From the NCBI GenBank assembly GCA_029204225.1, contig CM055101.1, positions 4,653,246 through 4,717,245 of the forward strand: a stretch of 64,000 nt of DNA, in the 5' to 3' direction. A program made the translations under genes and the position numbers. The notes below the pieces were generated by a model, which made no database searches, was not told the DNA's origin, and worked only from the letters and a program-made list of their open reading frames with translations. Each line of letters begins with the position of its first letter. The stretch's first letter is position 1. This DNA comes from Diphasiastrum complanatum. Its lineage: Eukaryota; Streptophyta; Lycopodiopsida; Lycopodiales; Lycopodiaceae. This document shows positions 21,115-32,988 of this stretch, one piece after another.

Positions 21115-23087
21115 AATCTAACAAGACACCCTTTGCTTGAGGTGCAAGTCGAAGGAACTCTCCAATAGAGATATTCATTCTGCTGGATAAGATGCTCGTC
21201 AGTAGTTCCGTCCTTGGAGCTTCAGGTTCTGCCATATGGAATGGTTCTTCCCGATGGTGTAGTCGCACATTCACATCTGATCTGTGTGGTGAACCTTGCG
21301 GTGCATTCGCATGTTGATCTCTTTCTGGTGCAATGTCGTGAGGAGCTATCGGCTGATGTGCAGCTTGAGCAGCTTCCTCCGCTTGTGCTTCTTGTATCCA
21401 ATGCTTGATCTTCTGATATCGTGTTTGTTCATCCTTCACATTCCGATAAGGTAATCTCGCTCCTCCTGATGTTGAAGGCTGATCAGTTGGCACTGATACA
21501 GAGTGTGGTGATGATGGAGCTACCTCCTTGCGCTTTTGTGCTCACGTAACAACTAACACTGGAACGTTACAATAGGGAGGTCTCCGTGGTATAGTTGAGT
21601 GTGGAGTTGTGCTTGGGCCTGCTGATTGAACTGCAATCCAATTCAATGGTGCGTTGGTGCTGGCTCTCAATGGACAATTCTTGTAGCAATGTCCATATCC
21701 ACACTCGTGACAGAAGGGCGTATAAATTTCTTTGTTTGGACATTCTACAATCCTATGTCCTTTTTCGCATCCATAACATCCATATAATCTACCCCCTTGG
21801 CGTTGTGGCTGTGCCACGTATGTGGCATAATACTCATTAATAGCAGGATTGATGAATGGTTCATCAGGTCCATACCATTGTTGCATTTCCTGTTGGGGAA
21901 ATGTTTCAGCTTCTGCCGCTATGAGATTCACTTGGGCTGCTTGAGAATTATTTGGCCCTGGTGGTGCTGGTAGTGCCATTCTTTGTTGTTGAGGGCCTGG
22001 TCCAAGCCTTGGTGCTGCATTAGGTGCTCCTTGATGGTAAGCATAAGAGGTCTGAAATTGAGTTCTCTTTTGCTGTATGATCAATGGATTGTAGGGGCAA
22101 TACGCAGTGTCGTGCGAGGACGCATTGCATAGATGACAATATCTGTGTGTCAGCTTCAAATTCTACTTCAGTACCGGACACTCGTTGGAAGTGTGATTTT
22201 GGATACAAATGGGACACCAAACATTGTCCCGTCGAGGATACTGCTGTTGATAAGGATCTGGTTGTGGTGCTGTAGTATTTTGAAGAGCCTTAAGTTTTTG
22301 GTCAAATTGGACTGTGAGCTGCTCCATCTGCTGCTTGTGTAACTTCATGATCTGTTCCATCATCGATTCATTGGACAAGCTTGTCAAGACTAAGGTTGAT
22401 GCTTGAAGGAGTTGAAGCATGAAGAGATGTAGTTCCTGTTGTAGAATCATCATCTGATCCTTCATCTTCTTCTCTCATTGCATCTTCCATAGCTTCGTGC
22501 AATGTGGCATATTGCTCCCGTCTTTTCAGCTCTCGTCTGATGCTTCTAGGTAGTCCCGCTAGGAATCACATAATGACCGCATGATCAGGAGTAAGCTCTG
22601 CATTACACTCGGATCTCAAGTGTTTGATCCGTTCGATGTAGTCTCTGACCCTTTCTCTTTTTGCCATCTTGATTTTGCTAAGCAAGAGGAACGGGTCTTC
22701 AAGAAACTTCCGCGGCTTAAATCTAGTGATTAAAGCTGCTTTTACCACTTCCCAGTCTGTTCGTTCTTATGTCGTCTGATTGAAAAACCAATCTAAAACC
22801 GCTCCTGTCAGGGACATTGGAAACAGCTTCAGTTTTTCTGCCGAGGTGGTTTCACCATAGATCTCGCATGCTTGCCCATGAATCTACAAGAATCTGATAG
22901 GATCTGTGGATCCATCAAATATGGGCAATTCCAATCTGGGAGATCTTCTGATTGCTTGTAGAGGTACCGCTGGCATAGGAATATTTTGATCCATTGGATT
23001 TGGCTGATTTGGTCGGATCTCTTCCGCTGTTGCTTGATGTAGCTCTGGATTCTCTGTAGGTAGTATTCTACCAGATCTCAATCTCAT
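21104..23087 (-). pseudogene. gag: Gypsy-1 gag with three zinc-finger-like motifs
   Basis: Gag starts at ATG 23087 (MRLRSGRILPTENPE, then SPRLELPIFDGSTDPIRFL). It continues through the retrotransposon gag core at 22748-22566 (ALITRFKPRKFLEDPFLLL, VRDYIERIKHLRSEC), a coiled segment at 22465-22163, and a nucleocapsid region at 22159-21542 with CHLCNASSHDTAYC, CYGCEKGHRIVEC and CHECGYGHCYKNC. A spacer (21493-21104) leads to protease. The parts lie in several frames with stops near 22565, 22500 and 22160, so gag is not expressed as one protein. Confidence 0.87.
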
Positions 23088-23833
23088 TCACTGTGCAGAA
23101 TTGATACAATGTGAAGGTACATGGCAACAGTGGATCTAAGTGGATCTTGTTCGGGTGCTGATCAGTGGTGGATGATTTGAAAGGATGAAAGGAACACGAA
23201 TAACTAACAAATTTTACAGGATGACATTTGAAATGGTTATTGAGAGATGAGTGTATGGTGGCACATATTTGAATGGAGTTGATCACACACAAAAAAATGG
23301 ATGTTGTAACGGCGCAGTTGGCAACAATGGTGAGTGATAGATGACCTCGATGGTGCCAGGGAGGGTGGGGTCCGGAGCTCGGCAAAGGTTCTTGTTGGCG
23401 AAGGATGGTTCAGCGAAGGTTCTGAAAACAATTTGGACACGATTTGGAGTGGGAACCTTCGCCATTATCCTTCTAATGGAGACTAACCTTCGTCGAGCTG
23501 CTGGGAAGTACAGATTGATGATCAGAGGGCTAGCGAAGATTAGGCGAACATTATCATGGCAAAAAATAGTCTGGCGAAGGTTCAGAAGGCAATTTGGCAC
23601 TTTTGAGAGCTTGAAACGTTCGCTGGACTAGTTATAGGTCATATTAATCTTCTCCCACTTCACAGATACTTCAAAACAATGTTTTATGACTATTTTGAGC
23701 TTGGCCAAGATTAATGATATACTGACAAAGGTTTATGAAGGTTGGCGAAGGTTCAAGGGACTTAAATTTCCCTTTGAGTACTGGAAATGTTCGCTTGACC
23801 ACTTATTCTCAATATTAACCACTTATTCTCAAT
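23088..23833 (-). other. Gypsy-1 leader rich in GCGAAGGTTC-type words
   Basis: Non-coding region between the 5' LTR remnant and gag. GCGAAGGTTC and its complement GAACCTTCGC, exact or with one mismatch, recur many times between 23375 and 23800. A 20-bp tandem duplication (23799-23818, 23819-23838) abuts the LTR remnant. Similar words occur at 46.75-47.04 kb upstream of the extra ORF. No PBS is recognisable, probably because it was deleted with the rest of the LTR. Confidence 0.65.
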
Positions 23834-24000
23834 ATTTTAGAGTTTTAGGCCCCTAGTCACTTATTCCTAATTCTACAAGCTCTACAAAACCAAATTGCAT
23901 GCTCATTGGGTTGGGCTTATACACGCAAGAAGCCAGTGCCCTCGCACTTATTGCTCTACATGTACAGTGTACTGTGGTGGGGCCCACTAAGTGCCCAACA
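23834..24000 (-). repeat. Gypsy-1 5' LTR remnant (167 bp)
   Basis: Matches the first 167 bp of the 3' LTR (16574-16740) with five transitions and no indels, then stops abruptly. The outer boundary TGTTGGGCAC and the target duplication are intact, so the loss is internal. Confidence 0.9.
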
Positions 24001-24005
24001 CTAGA
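24001..24005. repeat. Target-site duplication of Gypsy-1, right copy
   Basis: CTAGA; see 15924-15928. Confidence 0.9.
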
Positions 24006-24035
24006 ATCCAAAAGATAGGCACTTATGGATGCCAT
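24001..24035 (-). pseudogene. gag: Copia-2 gag start codon segment
   Basis: The minus strand from ATG 24035 reads MASISAYLLDSS. This matches the gag starts of Copia-3 (MASNGGIMLESSERL) and Copia-5 (MASQRGYLLEASERL). The segment is cut off at 24001 by Gypsy-1. Confidence 0.85.
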
Positions 24036-24830
24036 CTTCAATGATAGGGAGATAGATTCAAATAAACAAGATAGATTGTACAAGATATGATCACTACTAG
24101 ATATCCCACTCTCTTTGGGACCTGAGATGAATCACTCTTTGACTTCTCAACAAGATCTAAGGTGATCTTGAGCTTGATCTATCTTCTAGATCCAAACTAG
24201 ATCCAAATTTACTATAGATTCGATCAAAACTAGTCTCCTCCTTGATCTCGACTTCACAAGAAGGGTGAATCCACCTATACTGAACCAAAAGCACTTTATA
24301 ACACACAAATGTCTTACAAATAAAGCCTCTTAAATTCAGGTTGAATCACATTGACATATTCAATCACAAACCTATCCAAAACCGAGTAGAATAGAAACAC
24401 AATTTTCACTAGTTTTGCACTTCTAGATCAAAAAATCATCAAAACACTTGATCTGAGCCTAAAAGGTGTATTTTAGGACCTTAAGAAGCCTAATAATGAC
24501 CTAATTAAGCTCTCAAATGACTGATATAAACTTCTAAAGAGTGGTGGCATTCAAATCCTTATGAAAATCTCTACTAGGAGACATGTACTCCAAGATTCAA
24601 CTCATAAGAACTTTCTAATTTGGTTTGGTTGAATGGAAATGGGTCAATCTCGGTTCCTGCAGCTATAACTCAGCAAAAAAAATTCCCTTTTATCTATTAT
24701 CACTCAAATGAAACCAAATTTGAAGGTACAATCACTAGATTAGCAACTAGTAACAAGGGCAAACCCAATACTACTAAATCTAAGATCTAAGCTTGAGAAA
24801 ATCAAATCTAAATCTCACTTTTGATTAGAC
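24036..24830 (-). other. Copia-2 5' leader
   Basis: About 800 bp between PBS and gag ATG with no significant ORF, similar in length to the leaders of Copia-4 and Copia-5. Confidence 0.7.
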
Positions 24831-24840
24831 TGTGATACCA
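24831..24840 (-). promoter_or_regulatory. Copia-2 primer binding site
   Basis: The minus strand reads TTTTGTCA then TGGTATCACA. The LTR end TTTTGTCA is the same as in Copia-5 (35077-35084), and the PBS is the initiator-Met type with one change. Confidence 0.8.
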
Positions 24841-25500
24841 TGACAAAATTTTACAGCAAAATTAATCCCAATAAATCCTAAAAGTGATGGAGGATGCCAA
24901 ATCAAAGATCTAGATCCAAACTATGAGCTAGAATCAAGACTAGTTACCAAAACTAGCAAATTTGGCATTTAACTCCACATTAGGCACATAGATTCGATCA
25001 AATGAACCAAAGTAAATTACAGCAAGCTTCTCAGACCTGTAAACAGGTTTAGTACCTTCCAAACCAAGCAATTCATGCATAAGAACACTCACATCCAATA
25101 GCTAGAACTCGCCACCAAAAGACAATGATGATAGAAGTGGAAAAACTCAATTTTTCTTGTTATTTGGATGGAGATCCCATCATACATTTATACATTTCAA
25201 GATCAGATCTGAGCATATTAGGGCACCTCTGAACTTATCATACCCTAACCCTAACATCTATCCCAATAGGTCATTCGATCCACCCTAACTTGGGATCAAG
25301 ATCTCGAGATCCAAAAACAATGTAAAACATGCTATTTTTAGATCCTAGAATTTCTCTAGCCTATCCAAAAACATTTTTGCCTCATTTCAAAGATGCTATC
25401 ACAATGTAATATGAGTAATGAACTTATTGGAAAGCATCCTATGTGATTTGCCACGTGTGGCATCTATTTACATGGCCATCTTGCCAATTACAATGCATGT
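24841..25500 (-). repeat. Copia-2 5' LTR (outer end not fixed)
   Basis: The inner end (TGACAAAATT on plus) is set by the PBS. A TATA-like GTATAAATG lies near 25182-25195 on the minus strand. A CACGTG core sits in GCCACGTGTGGC near 25450. The outer boundary is estimated only, because no second LTR is seen. Confidence 0.5.
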
Positions 25501-28500
25501 GACCAAAATTGGTTAAGCTAGAATTGTGAAATTTCAATAAGTGTGGCATTCAATGAAGAGAAAATTGAGACACTTTGCAAGGAAAGTTTTGTTATACCAA
25601 ATAGAGATTCTATCCTTGCCAAATTTGGATTTTCTCATATTCGAGAGGGGTGAATGAGAAGAAGCCTAATGTCTGAGGGAACAATTATGTCAGTCTACCT
25701 GAAATTTTTGAAGAAAAAAGATTGTGAGCATTGTTCTATCTTTTATCATGATTTGCTTTGTCTTGGACTATGAAAGAAGCATTGGATTCAATTATCTATA
25801 ATGTTTTTTTTGGAATATGTGATTCACTTTTTCTAACCTAAACATAGTGATTTTATTGGCTGACCAGATAATCTTATGAAAATAAGTGAGTTAGACTTGC
25901 CTAACTTCGTGAATTGGATATCATAAAATAGTATTATGAAATGAGATTTCTTCCAACATATGTTATAATATTATTAATTTTTATTTTTAGATAGAAATTC
26001 TAGCAACCAAGAGTAATTGCAACTTCTAAGATGATGATACAACTGTTTGCAAAAAAATGACTCTTGGCATATGGGATATGTCAGAAAATTGTTAGTACAA
26101 ATGGATCATTATCCATGTTAAAGGCCATTTTGAATTCATCAGGGATGGAGTTTACTGACTTGTGAAGGTTGATAATGTGTTGGAAATTCAAGAGTCTTAC
26201 ACAATCATTCTTCTTGATGCTTGTGATAGATGTTGAACATCTACTGAAAAGTTATTACTATGTATCAAAAATTTGTGTCTCCAGTAATTGGTTGTGAGTT
26301 CTATCCTAGGTGTATAGTTGCCAATTGAATCATTATGAATCTTTTGTAAAAGATCTACACACAAATAATTCTTTGGAGAGGGGATTGGAGCTGGTGGTAT
26401 GGGACATCAATGATTGCCAAAGAAAGTTTTTGTGTGAGAACGATCTAAATATTGATGGTTGGCATTTACCTCTTGCATACAGCTAACATTGGAAACCATT
26501 GGTTGTCTTTTTGGATTTTGTGAAATTTTAAGGTATTCATCCAAGTTTTAATGTGGTACCTCGCTATTTACAAGATCATAAAACCCTTAAAAGCTATTTC
26601 TCATTAATGGAATCCTTATTTATAAATTTTTTGAAGACAAGACATTAGATTGATTTCATATGATTCATTCTGAAATGAAGTTATCCTTCAAAGGACATTA
26701 ATGTCATGTGAATTAGTACTTGTACAAATAGGACTTGGAACTCAAGGAAATTTTTAGAGTTTTTGTATTTTATTTTCTTAATTCAGTTTCATCTCTTTCA
26801 CCTAGATGGATTTCAGATGGATGATGGTTATTGTCACTTGGGCTGAAAACATTTGAAAGAAAAGTTCTAGCTGTAATTGAGTGAATCCTTTGGGAAAAAC
26901 ACGTTAATGACATTTCTTGAAATTCAAATATTTTCATACATTATCTCTTTAGTGACTTTTATTAGAATTATACAATTTTTTGAAAAGCAAGTTGCAAAGT
27001 GATGGAATAAATTTTATCAAAAAATCTATCAGTTGCATAGTTTTTTTAAAAAAAATCCAAAATATATATGAAAATGTGATTGTTTAAAAACATCTTCGAA
27101 TGATTTTAGAATATGCTAAAAAAAATGGAACCATTTGAAACTCATACAAAAATTCTCTAGGATTGTGAGAAACAATCTAGTACTAGAGGAGTTTGGAATT
27201 TGAAATCATTATTTATATGTATAAGTAGTACAAAGATGGATCAAAAATCAGTAATTCCAAATTTTGTACAAGATTGGCATGAATTTGATAATACCATTGA
27301 GTCTTGAATGTCTTCATTAGATCAACCTAATCCGAGTTTGAAGACTAGGTTCAATATGGGTGGTTGATTGAGTTGGGAAAATTCTGTTATTAGTGATGGT
27401 TGGATTGGAAAACTTGCAGAAGTGGATATGGTTCTGTCAAAAAAATTTCAAATATGTTTATTACTCGTGAGAAATAGAATCATATGGTAGTTGAGTTACA
27501 AGACTCAAGTTGGGTTGAAAAACTCATGAGGGTGGATATGTTTTCAGTCTCAGAGATTTCTCATATATGTTTTTTACTCATGATAAATATGATTCTTTGG
27601 TTGTTAAGATACAAGATCACATATCATATGCGGATTTGGAGGAAAATCCCAGATAATGGTATATGTATATGTGCTAGATTATAGTGGGATTGTACTCATA
27701 GGTGCACGACTAATCTTGTATAGATCTACTATGTATTCTTGGTTGCCGGGTTTATATTGTATACTTTAACTAATTGTTGAACATAGACATATGGGCAAGT
27801 ATTGTTTAGAATAATTTCTTGTAGGTTAATAGATCATTTTATGGAAGATATATTTGTTAACTTAGAAATGATTTGGATAAAAATCAAACTGTGGTGTTGT
27901 ACTAGTACAATTGAGATCTGCACCTAGACATTTTAAATTTCTAAATCATTGACAATTAATTTGAGTAGCTTGGTTACTCATGAATAAAGGTAATTGGTCA
28001 ACTGAGTAGTGTGAAGAGAATTCACCAAAATCTGTTTACTTTGAATTATATTGGCTTATAAAACACATGATTTGTGAGTCATCATGATTCATCAATAAAA
28101 ATTATATGAATATATAGTTTTTTTGGTGTAGAGTATTTCTGAGTCGAGAAATAGACTCAGTTCATTACTAATTGTATTCTAGAGAGTTCAATTGAATGGC
28201 AAATCCTAATGGTTCTAAGAATGGCAACTGAATTTATTAGGAATTCAATAGAACTTTAAGTGTCTAGATTCAGTTCTAGAAAGTAATCTAAAGTTTTTTT
28301 GTAGTTGAAGATAGTTATCATTACCTTTTTGGTATGTCTTCTGTCGTTGATATTTTCAAGTTCACTATTATCAAACCAAATCAAATTGATTTTGAAACAG
28401 TTGGCATGCATTAGAGTCCACATGTAGTGATAGTTAGAATTCATATTCAATTTGGTCTATATTTTATAAGCTTCAAATGTGATATTGTATTTAGTGTATA

Positions 28501-28551
28501 GTTAAATTAGATTTACAGTTTATTTTGTTTACTGTGTTTTTAGTAGTGACC
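25501..28551. other. Non-coding spacer with a tandem duplication
   Basis: No supported gene. Short protein-like snatches (for example ETLCKESFVIPNRDSILAKF near 25570) are broken by frequent stops and I cannot assign them. About 27399-27618 is an imperfect tandem duplication with a 110-bp period. Confidence 0.5.
27399..27618. repeat. Imperfect tandem duplication, period about 110 bp
   Basis: Copies begin GTTGGATTGGAAAA (27399) and GTTGGGTTGAAAAA (27509). Shared downstream words include GTGGATATG, CATATATG-like and TACAAGA. Confidence 0.65.
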
Positions 28552-28556
28552 GGGAC

Positions 28557-29135
28557 TGTTGAAATATTGGAAAAATCTATCTAATGTTGTAAGTAGGGGT
28601 CCTAAAACTGCCAAAGATGCATTGAGCTCTTTTGGCTTAGTAAAGACCCATCTTAGAATAAAATATTCAAGGTAGGTAGAAGTTGAAACTCGAGCTACCA
28701 TAGGAATTGCCATTTGTACTTTGCATGCCACATTTAATGCATGAAAAGACTAGGTGGCACAATTAGACATATTGAGGTGGCTTGAACCAATTCAACTCAA
28801 AGTAAGAGGAGAGTCCATGGATCTATATATATGTGATGTACTCTCATTCAGAAGATGATGAAATTTGTGTGTAATGCAAATTTGGAGACTAAGCTCTTTG
28901 TGCCCTCTCTCTCTACTCGAGTTTTGTACTTTCATATTCTCTCTCTAGCCGAGTTGAGGCATTTATTGCACTTAGTTTCATATTTTGTTGACAGATATTG
29001 CTTGTAACACAATAATATTTCTTGTATGATTAGCTTTCCTATTGTCAATCAATGCTAGTCTGATCTTTATGGTATTATTGGGCTTAGGAGATCAAAAGTA
29101 CATGTGTAGGGCGTCCCACGCATGTGAATTCATCA
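28557..29135 (+). repeat. Copia-4 5' LTR (579 bp)
   Basis: Starts TGTTGAAATATTGG after GGGAC and ends ATTCATCA before the PBS. TATA box CTATATATATG near 28823-28833. The inner 281 bp match 32246-32526 without indels at roughly 96% identity by eye. Confidence 0.9.
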
Positions 29136-29148
29136 TGGTATCAGAGCC
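29136..29148 (+). promoter_or_regulatory. Copia-4 primer binding site
   Basis: TGGTATCAGAGCC, the initiator-Met tRNA type, directly abutting the LTR. Confidence 0.95.
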
Positions 29149-29890
29149 TACCTAAGATTTACAAGCAAATCTAATCAAAAAGTTTGCAAATTTGATCAGA
29201 TTTCAAGCTAGGAATTGTCTAGATTCTATTTCTAGCTAGTTTGCAATTTTTTGGTGATTTAGGGCTTCAAACCAGTTTGAATGGTCCAGATCAGGTACTG
29301 TACGGAATTTCAGGTGCTGGCATGTGTGAAATCCGTCCATTTTCAGTTTGGTGGTTCTCTCTCACCTTAGATCCAATTGTCATGCAAATTGGCCCACCAG
29401 AAAACTAAAAATGTGTAGAATCTGATGCAATTTGAATCATGACAGTTGGATAAGCCAATCAAAAGTTATAAGCTTTTGAAGAGTCATAGGTAGGGTGCCT
29501 AGACCTGTGGCAAATCGTGAGTACATGTCATTTATTGCCTGAATGATCACAAAAATCATCCAGAAGTTGACCAATCTCATCTATATGTGATTTAGACAAA
29601 ATTTATAGGTTCTAGACAAATTGTTTCATACAAATAGATTGTATTTGAGTCAATTTGACATTTTTTGGAGTATTTCACATGTGTGAAATTCATAGAACCA
29701 TAACTTTTGCCATACTTCATCTTTTTTGATGATTCAAATCTTGTTTTAGAGAGATTGTCAAACCAGTGAGATCTATCTCATAGCTTTTTGCTTTGTCTTA
29801 CATAGGATTTGGTTTTTTGCCCTTGATTGGTTCCTATAGTGAGAAGATAAGCAATTTTTTCATCATCTTTTTTGACTTCCATCATTCTTT
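29149..29890 (+). other. Copia-4 5' leader
   Basis: About 740 bp with no ORF. It contains TTTCACATGTGTGAAA at 29673-29688, a variant of the palindrome found in other elements here, and GCATGTGTGAAAT near 29320. Confidence 0.7.
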
Positions 29891-32245
29891 ATGACTTCAA
29901 TGGGTGTCTTTCTATTAGAAGCAAGTGAAAGATTGTCAACCTCCAATTACTCAATTTGGAAGGTTAGGATGGAATCTGTCTTAATTCTACAATATGTGAT
30001 GGATATTGTACTTGGAATTGAAGAAGAACCACAAATTCCTCAAGAAATTACAAAGTACAAAAAGAGAGCTAGGATGGCTCTGCATTATATTAAATTGAAT
30101 GTCTCAAATGACATCTTAAGAGAAATTGGTGCTTGTACTAATGCCAAAGATGCTTGGGATACTCTCAAGTCCATCTATGAGGCAAAGAATACTTCTAGAC
30201 TTCTAACACTAAAAAACCAAATTTTTTAAAGTGTACAGAGAAGTGATGAATGTGCTTCAACTTATGTAATGAGAGTTAAAGATCTCCATAGAGATTTGTC
30301 ATGCATAGGAGACTCCATCAACCAAAATGAACTTGTTCAAGTCATACTTAATGGGTTAAAGGAGGAATATGACAACCTTGTTCAGAGTTATGCCATTAAG
30401 GAGGAGCTACCAAGTTTGGAAGCACTCCAAAGTGTGCTCATTTCTGAAGAATCAAGACAAGAGTATAAACTCTTGAAAATGGAAAAATTGTCTCTCAACA
30501 TTGACGGTAAAGCTCTCTTTACCAAAGACAAGCACAAGTCAAGAAGTAAGAATCAACACCAACCCTCTTCAAGCAAGAACAATCTTATTTCCAAGGAGAA
30601 AGAGAAGAGGATGAGTCATCTCAAGCTTTCACATCCAAGAAGAAGAAGAAAAACATCAAGTGTTTCTTTTGTGGCAAGAAGGGGCATTATGCCACCAATT
30701 GCTTCAAGAAGAAGAGTCAATTCAAGCAAGCCAACATTTCCAATGAAGAGAAGGAAGATGCTCATGCAAGTGATGGAGAGGGATCTCTTATGGTCTCGAG
30801 TTTTTCTTCATCACCTTTCAAGAAGGATGGTTCATGGTAAATCGACAGTGGAGCTTCCTCACATATGTGTAGCTCCAAGCATTCGTTTTCATCCATGACA
30901 CCTTATGAAGGAGCCAAGAAGTCCATCTATACAGCAAATGATCATGAGTGTACTATTGAAGGCATAGGGACCATTCCCTTAAAGCTTTCATCATCAAAAG
31001 TTCTTTCTCTATCTAAAGTAGTTTTTGTTCCTAAGTTAACAAAAACTCTTATTAGTGTTGGGCAATTGTTTGATAGTGGACTAGATCTGGATTTTAATGT
31101 TGATACATGTACAATCAAGAAGCATGATGAGATCCTTGCATTTGGGTCTAGATATGGTGGAATCTACAAGCTTGATCCCAAAGAGTATGCTAACTCTTGT
31201 GATGGTGCTTTTGCTTCTCATATTTCTTTGGAGGAACTATGGCATAGAAGGTTGGGGCATCCTAACTATAATTCTATGATTTCCATGGTCAAGAAAGCCA
31301 AAGCTATTGGCCTGCCTAATCTTATCTCCAAGAATTTCAAGCCATGTGAGGCTTGTGCCATATCCAAGTCTCATAAGAAGCCTTTTTCAAAGTCATCTAT
31401 CAAGACTACACATCCATTAAGCTCATACACTCGGATGTGCACTTTTCATCTTCAAAGAGAAAAGGTGGTGCTACTTGCTTTGTAACTTTCATTGATGATT
31501 TCACAAGATTTACTTGGTTATATTTCAAAGTCTATGGTGTTTGACTATTTCCTAAAGTTCAAAGCTCTAGTTGAAAAGCAATTTTCATTCAAAATCAAGA
31601 TTCTTAGAAGTGATGGAGGTGGTGAGTACACTTTCAATAAATTTCATGATTATTGTGAGCTTGAAGGCATTAAAAGGGAGTTTTCTTGTGCATATACACC
31701 ATCTCGAAATGGGGTGGCTGAAAGAAAGAATAGAACCTTGTGTGAATGTACCAAAAATGGCCTTGACTATGAAGAAACCTTTGCTCCTGTAGCAAAGATG
31801 GTGACAATAAGAATCATAATCTCTCTTGCCTTTTTTAAGTGGAAATTGTATCAACTTGATGTCTCCAACGCTTTTTTGAATGGCTATCTTGAGGAGGATA
31901 TATACATGGAACAACCTCAAGGATTTATCAAGGATAGATCTAAGGTGTGTTTGCTATTTAGAAGTCTTTATGGCTTGAAGCAAGCACCTAGATCATGGTA
32001 TTCAAGACTCAACAACTTTCTACTCTCATTAGGATTTGTGCTTAGTGACTATGATCCTTCTATGTACTTAAAGTTTGATGGTAGTAATATGTCATTCTTC
32101 TAATATATGTAGATGACATTATTCTTAGTGGAAGTTGTTTGATGATAGTTCAAGAAACTAAGGATGCATTAGGAGGAGAATTTAAATGCAAGATTAGGAG
32201 AGATCCATTACATTTTAGGCCTTGAGATTGATTTTCATGAAGAGT
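29891..32245 (+). pseudogene. gag-pol: Copia-4 gag-pol remnant
   Basis: Gag starts near 29891 (FLLEASERLSTSNYSIWKVRM) and hits a TAA at 30227. It continues at 30269-30660 and then changes frame before the zinc knuckle CFFCGKKGHYATNC (about 30660-30705). Protease (IDSGASSHMCSSKHSF) has a TAA before it near 30838. The GAG-pre-integrase region is at 31230-31390 (LWHRRLGHPNYNSM, CEACAISKSHKKPF). Integrase has ILRSDGGGEYTFNKF and NGVAERKNRTLCECT, then jumps in frame to RT (GLDYEETFAPVAKMVTIR, YQLDVSNAFLNGYLEEDIYM, SLYGLKQAPRSW). The RT ends just past YVDDIILSG, and the RNase H is deleted. Confidence 0.9.
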
Positions 32246-32526
32246 ATGATGAAATTTGTGTGTAATGCAAATTTGGAGACTAAGCTCTTTGTGCCATCTC
32301 TCTCTACTCGAGTTTTGTACTTTTATATTCTCTCTCTAGCCAAGTTGAGGCATTTACTGCACTTAGTTTCATATTTTGTTGACAGATCTTGCTTGTAACA
32401 CAATAATATTTCTTGTATGATCAGCTTTCCTATTGTCAATCAATGCTAGTCTGATCTTTATGATATTATTGGGCTTAGGAGATCAAAAGTACATGTGTAG
32501 GGCATCCCACACGTGTGAATTCATCA
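32246..32526 (+). repeat. Copia-4 3' LTR, inner 281 bp only
   Basis: Aligned to 28855-29135. The U3 part is missing and RT coding sequence is fused directly to ATGATGAAATTTG. CACACGTGTG is at 32508-32517, where the 5' copy reads CACGCATGTG. Confidence 0.9.
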
Positions 32527-32988
32527 GGGACATCACCCACTATCGACATATTAGTTGGGCACTTGTCTCATAAACCGCTACTTGTGTGGAAATCTACAAA
32601 TTAGGACCAAGAATGGATCCTTAAATGATCCACAAGAGGGATTGGATGTTAGATACAATTGATCTATCAATCTACACAAGATTTAGATCAATCTAGATCA
32701 AATTTAGATGAGAAAATCTAACAAGAACAATCATAAATGAAAGGGAATTGTACTTGTTGGTTTCACACGTGTGAAAACCTGCTAGAGTACGAACTCCAGC
32801 CTGAAATCAAAGTACAATATGATAGGAACTCAAAACTTTCAAGAAAAATTCAAGACAAATGATGAAATTGACAAGAATTGCCTCCAAAACCAAGATTGGT
32901 GCTGCTTATTGATTATGGCCAAATGTGGCTCTATATATACAAAAAGTGGGAGCTCGTGGTACTGATCATCCCTCTAATCTCACATTTT
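32527..32988. other. Spacer between Copia-4 and the compact copia derivative
   Basis: No gene seen. It contains the perfect 16-bp palindrome TTTCACACGTGTGAAA at 32761-32776. Confidence 0.6.

Larger units (their letters stand above)
15929..24000 (-). mobile_element. Gypsy-1: Ty3/gypsy LTR retrotransposon inserted in Copia-2 gag
   Basis: The 8,072-bp element is flanked by 5-bp direct repeats CTAGA and starts and ends with TG...CA. Minus-strand order: 5' LTR remnant, leader, gag, zinc knuckles, protease, RT, RNase H, integrase, PPT, 3' LTR. Removing it and one repeat brings the two halves of the Copia-2 gag next to each other, which dates it as younger than Copia-2. The gag-pol is spread over several frames. 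The 5' LTR has lost most of its length. Confidence 0.93.
28557..32526 (+). mobile_element. Copia-4: internally deleted Ty1/copia element with target duplication GGGAC
   Basis: The 3,970-bp element lies between GGGAC (28552-28556) and GGGAC (32527-32531). It has a complete 5' LTR, PBS, gag, protease, half an integrase, half an RT and the inner part of the 3' LTR. Two deletions are evident: integrase to RT near 31753, and RT to 3' LTR near 32246. The intact duplication shows both occurred inside the element after, or during, insertion. Confidence 0.92.

Noticed and set aside
23068-23631. Several overlapping 70-105-codon frames near the Gypsy-1 gag start
   Set aside because: Mutually overlapping on both strands in a repeat-rich leader; only the gag start at 23087 has homology support.
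25243-25255. Telomere-like CCCTAACCCTAAC
   Set aside because: Only two units, and plant telomeres are mostly CCCTAAA; this is chance inside the Copia-2 LTR region.
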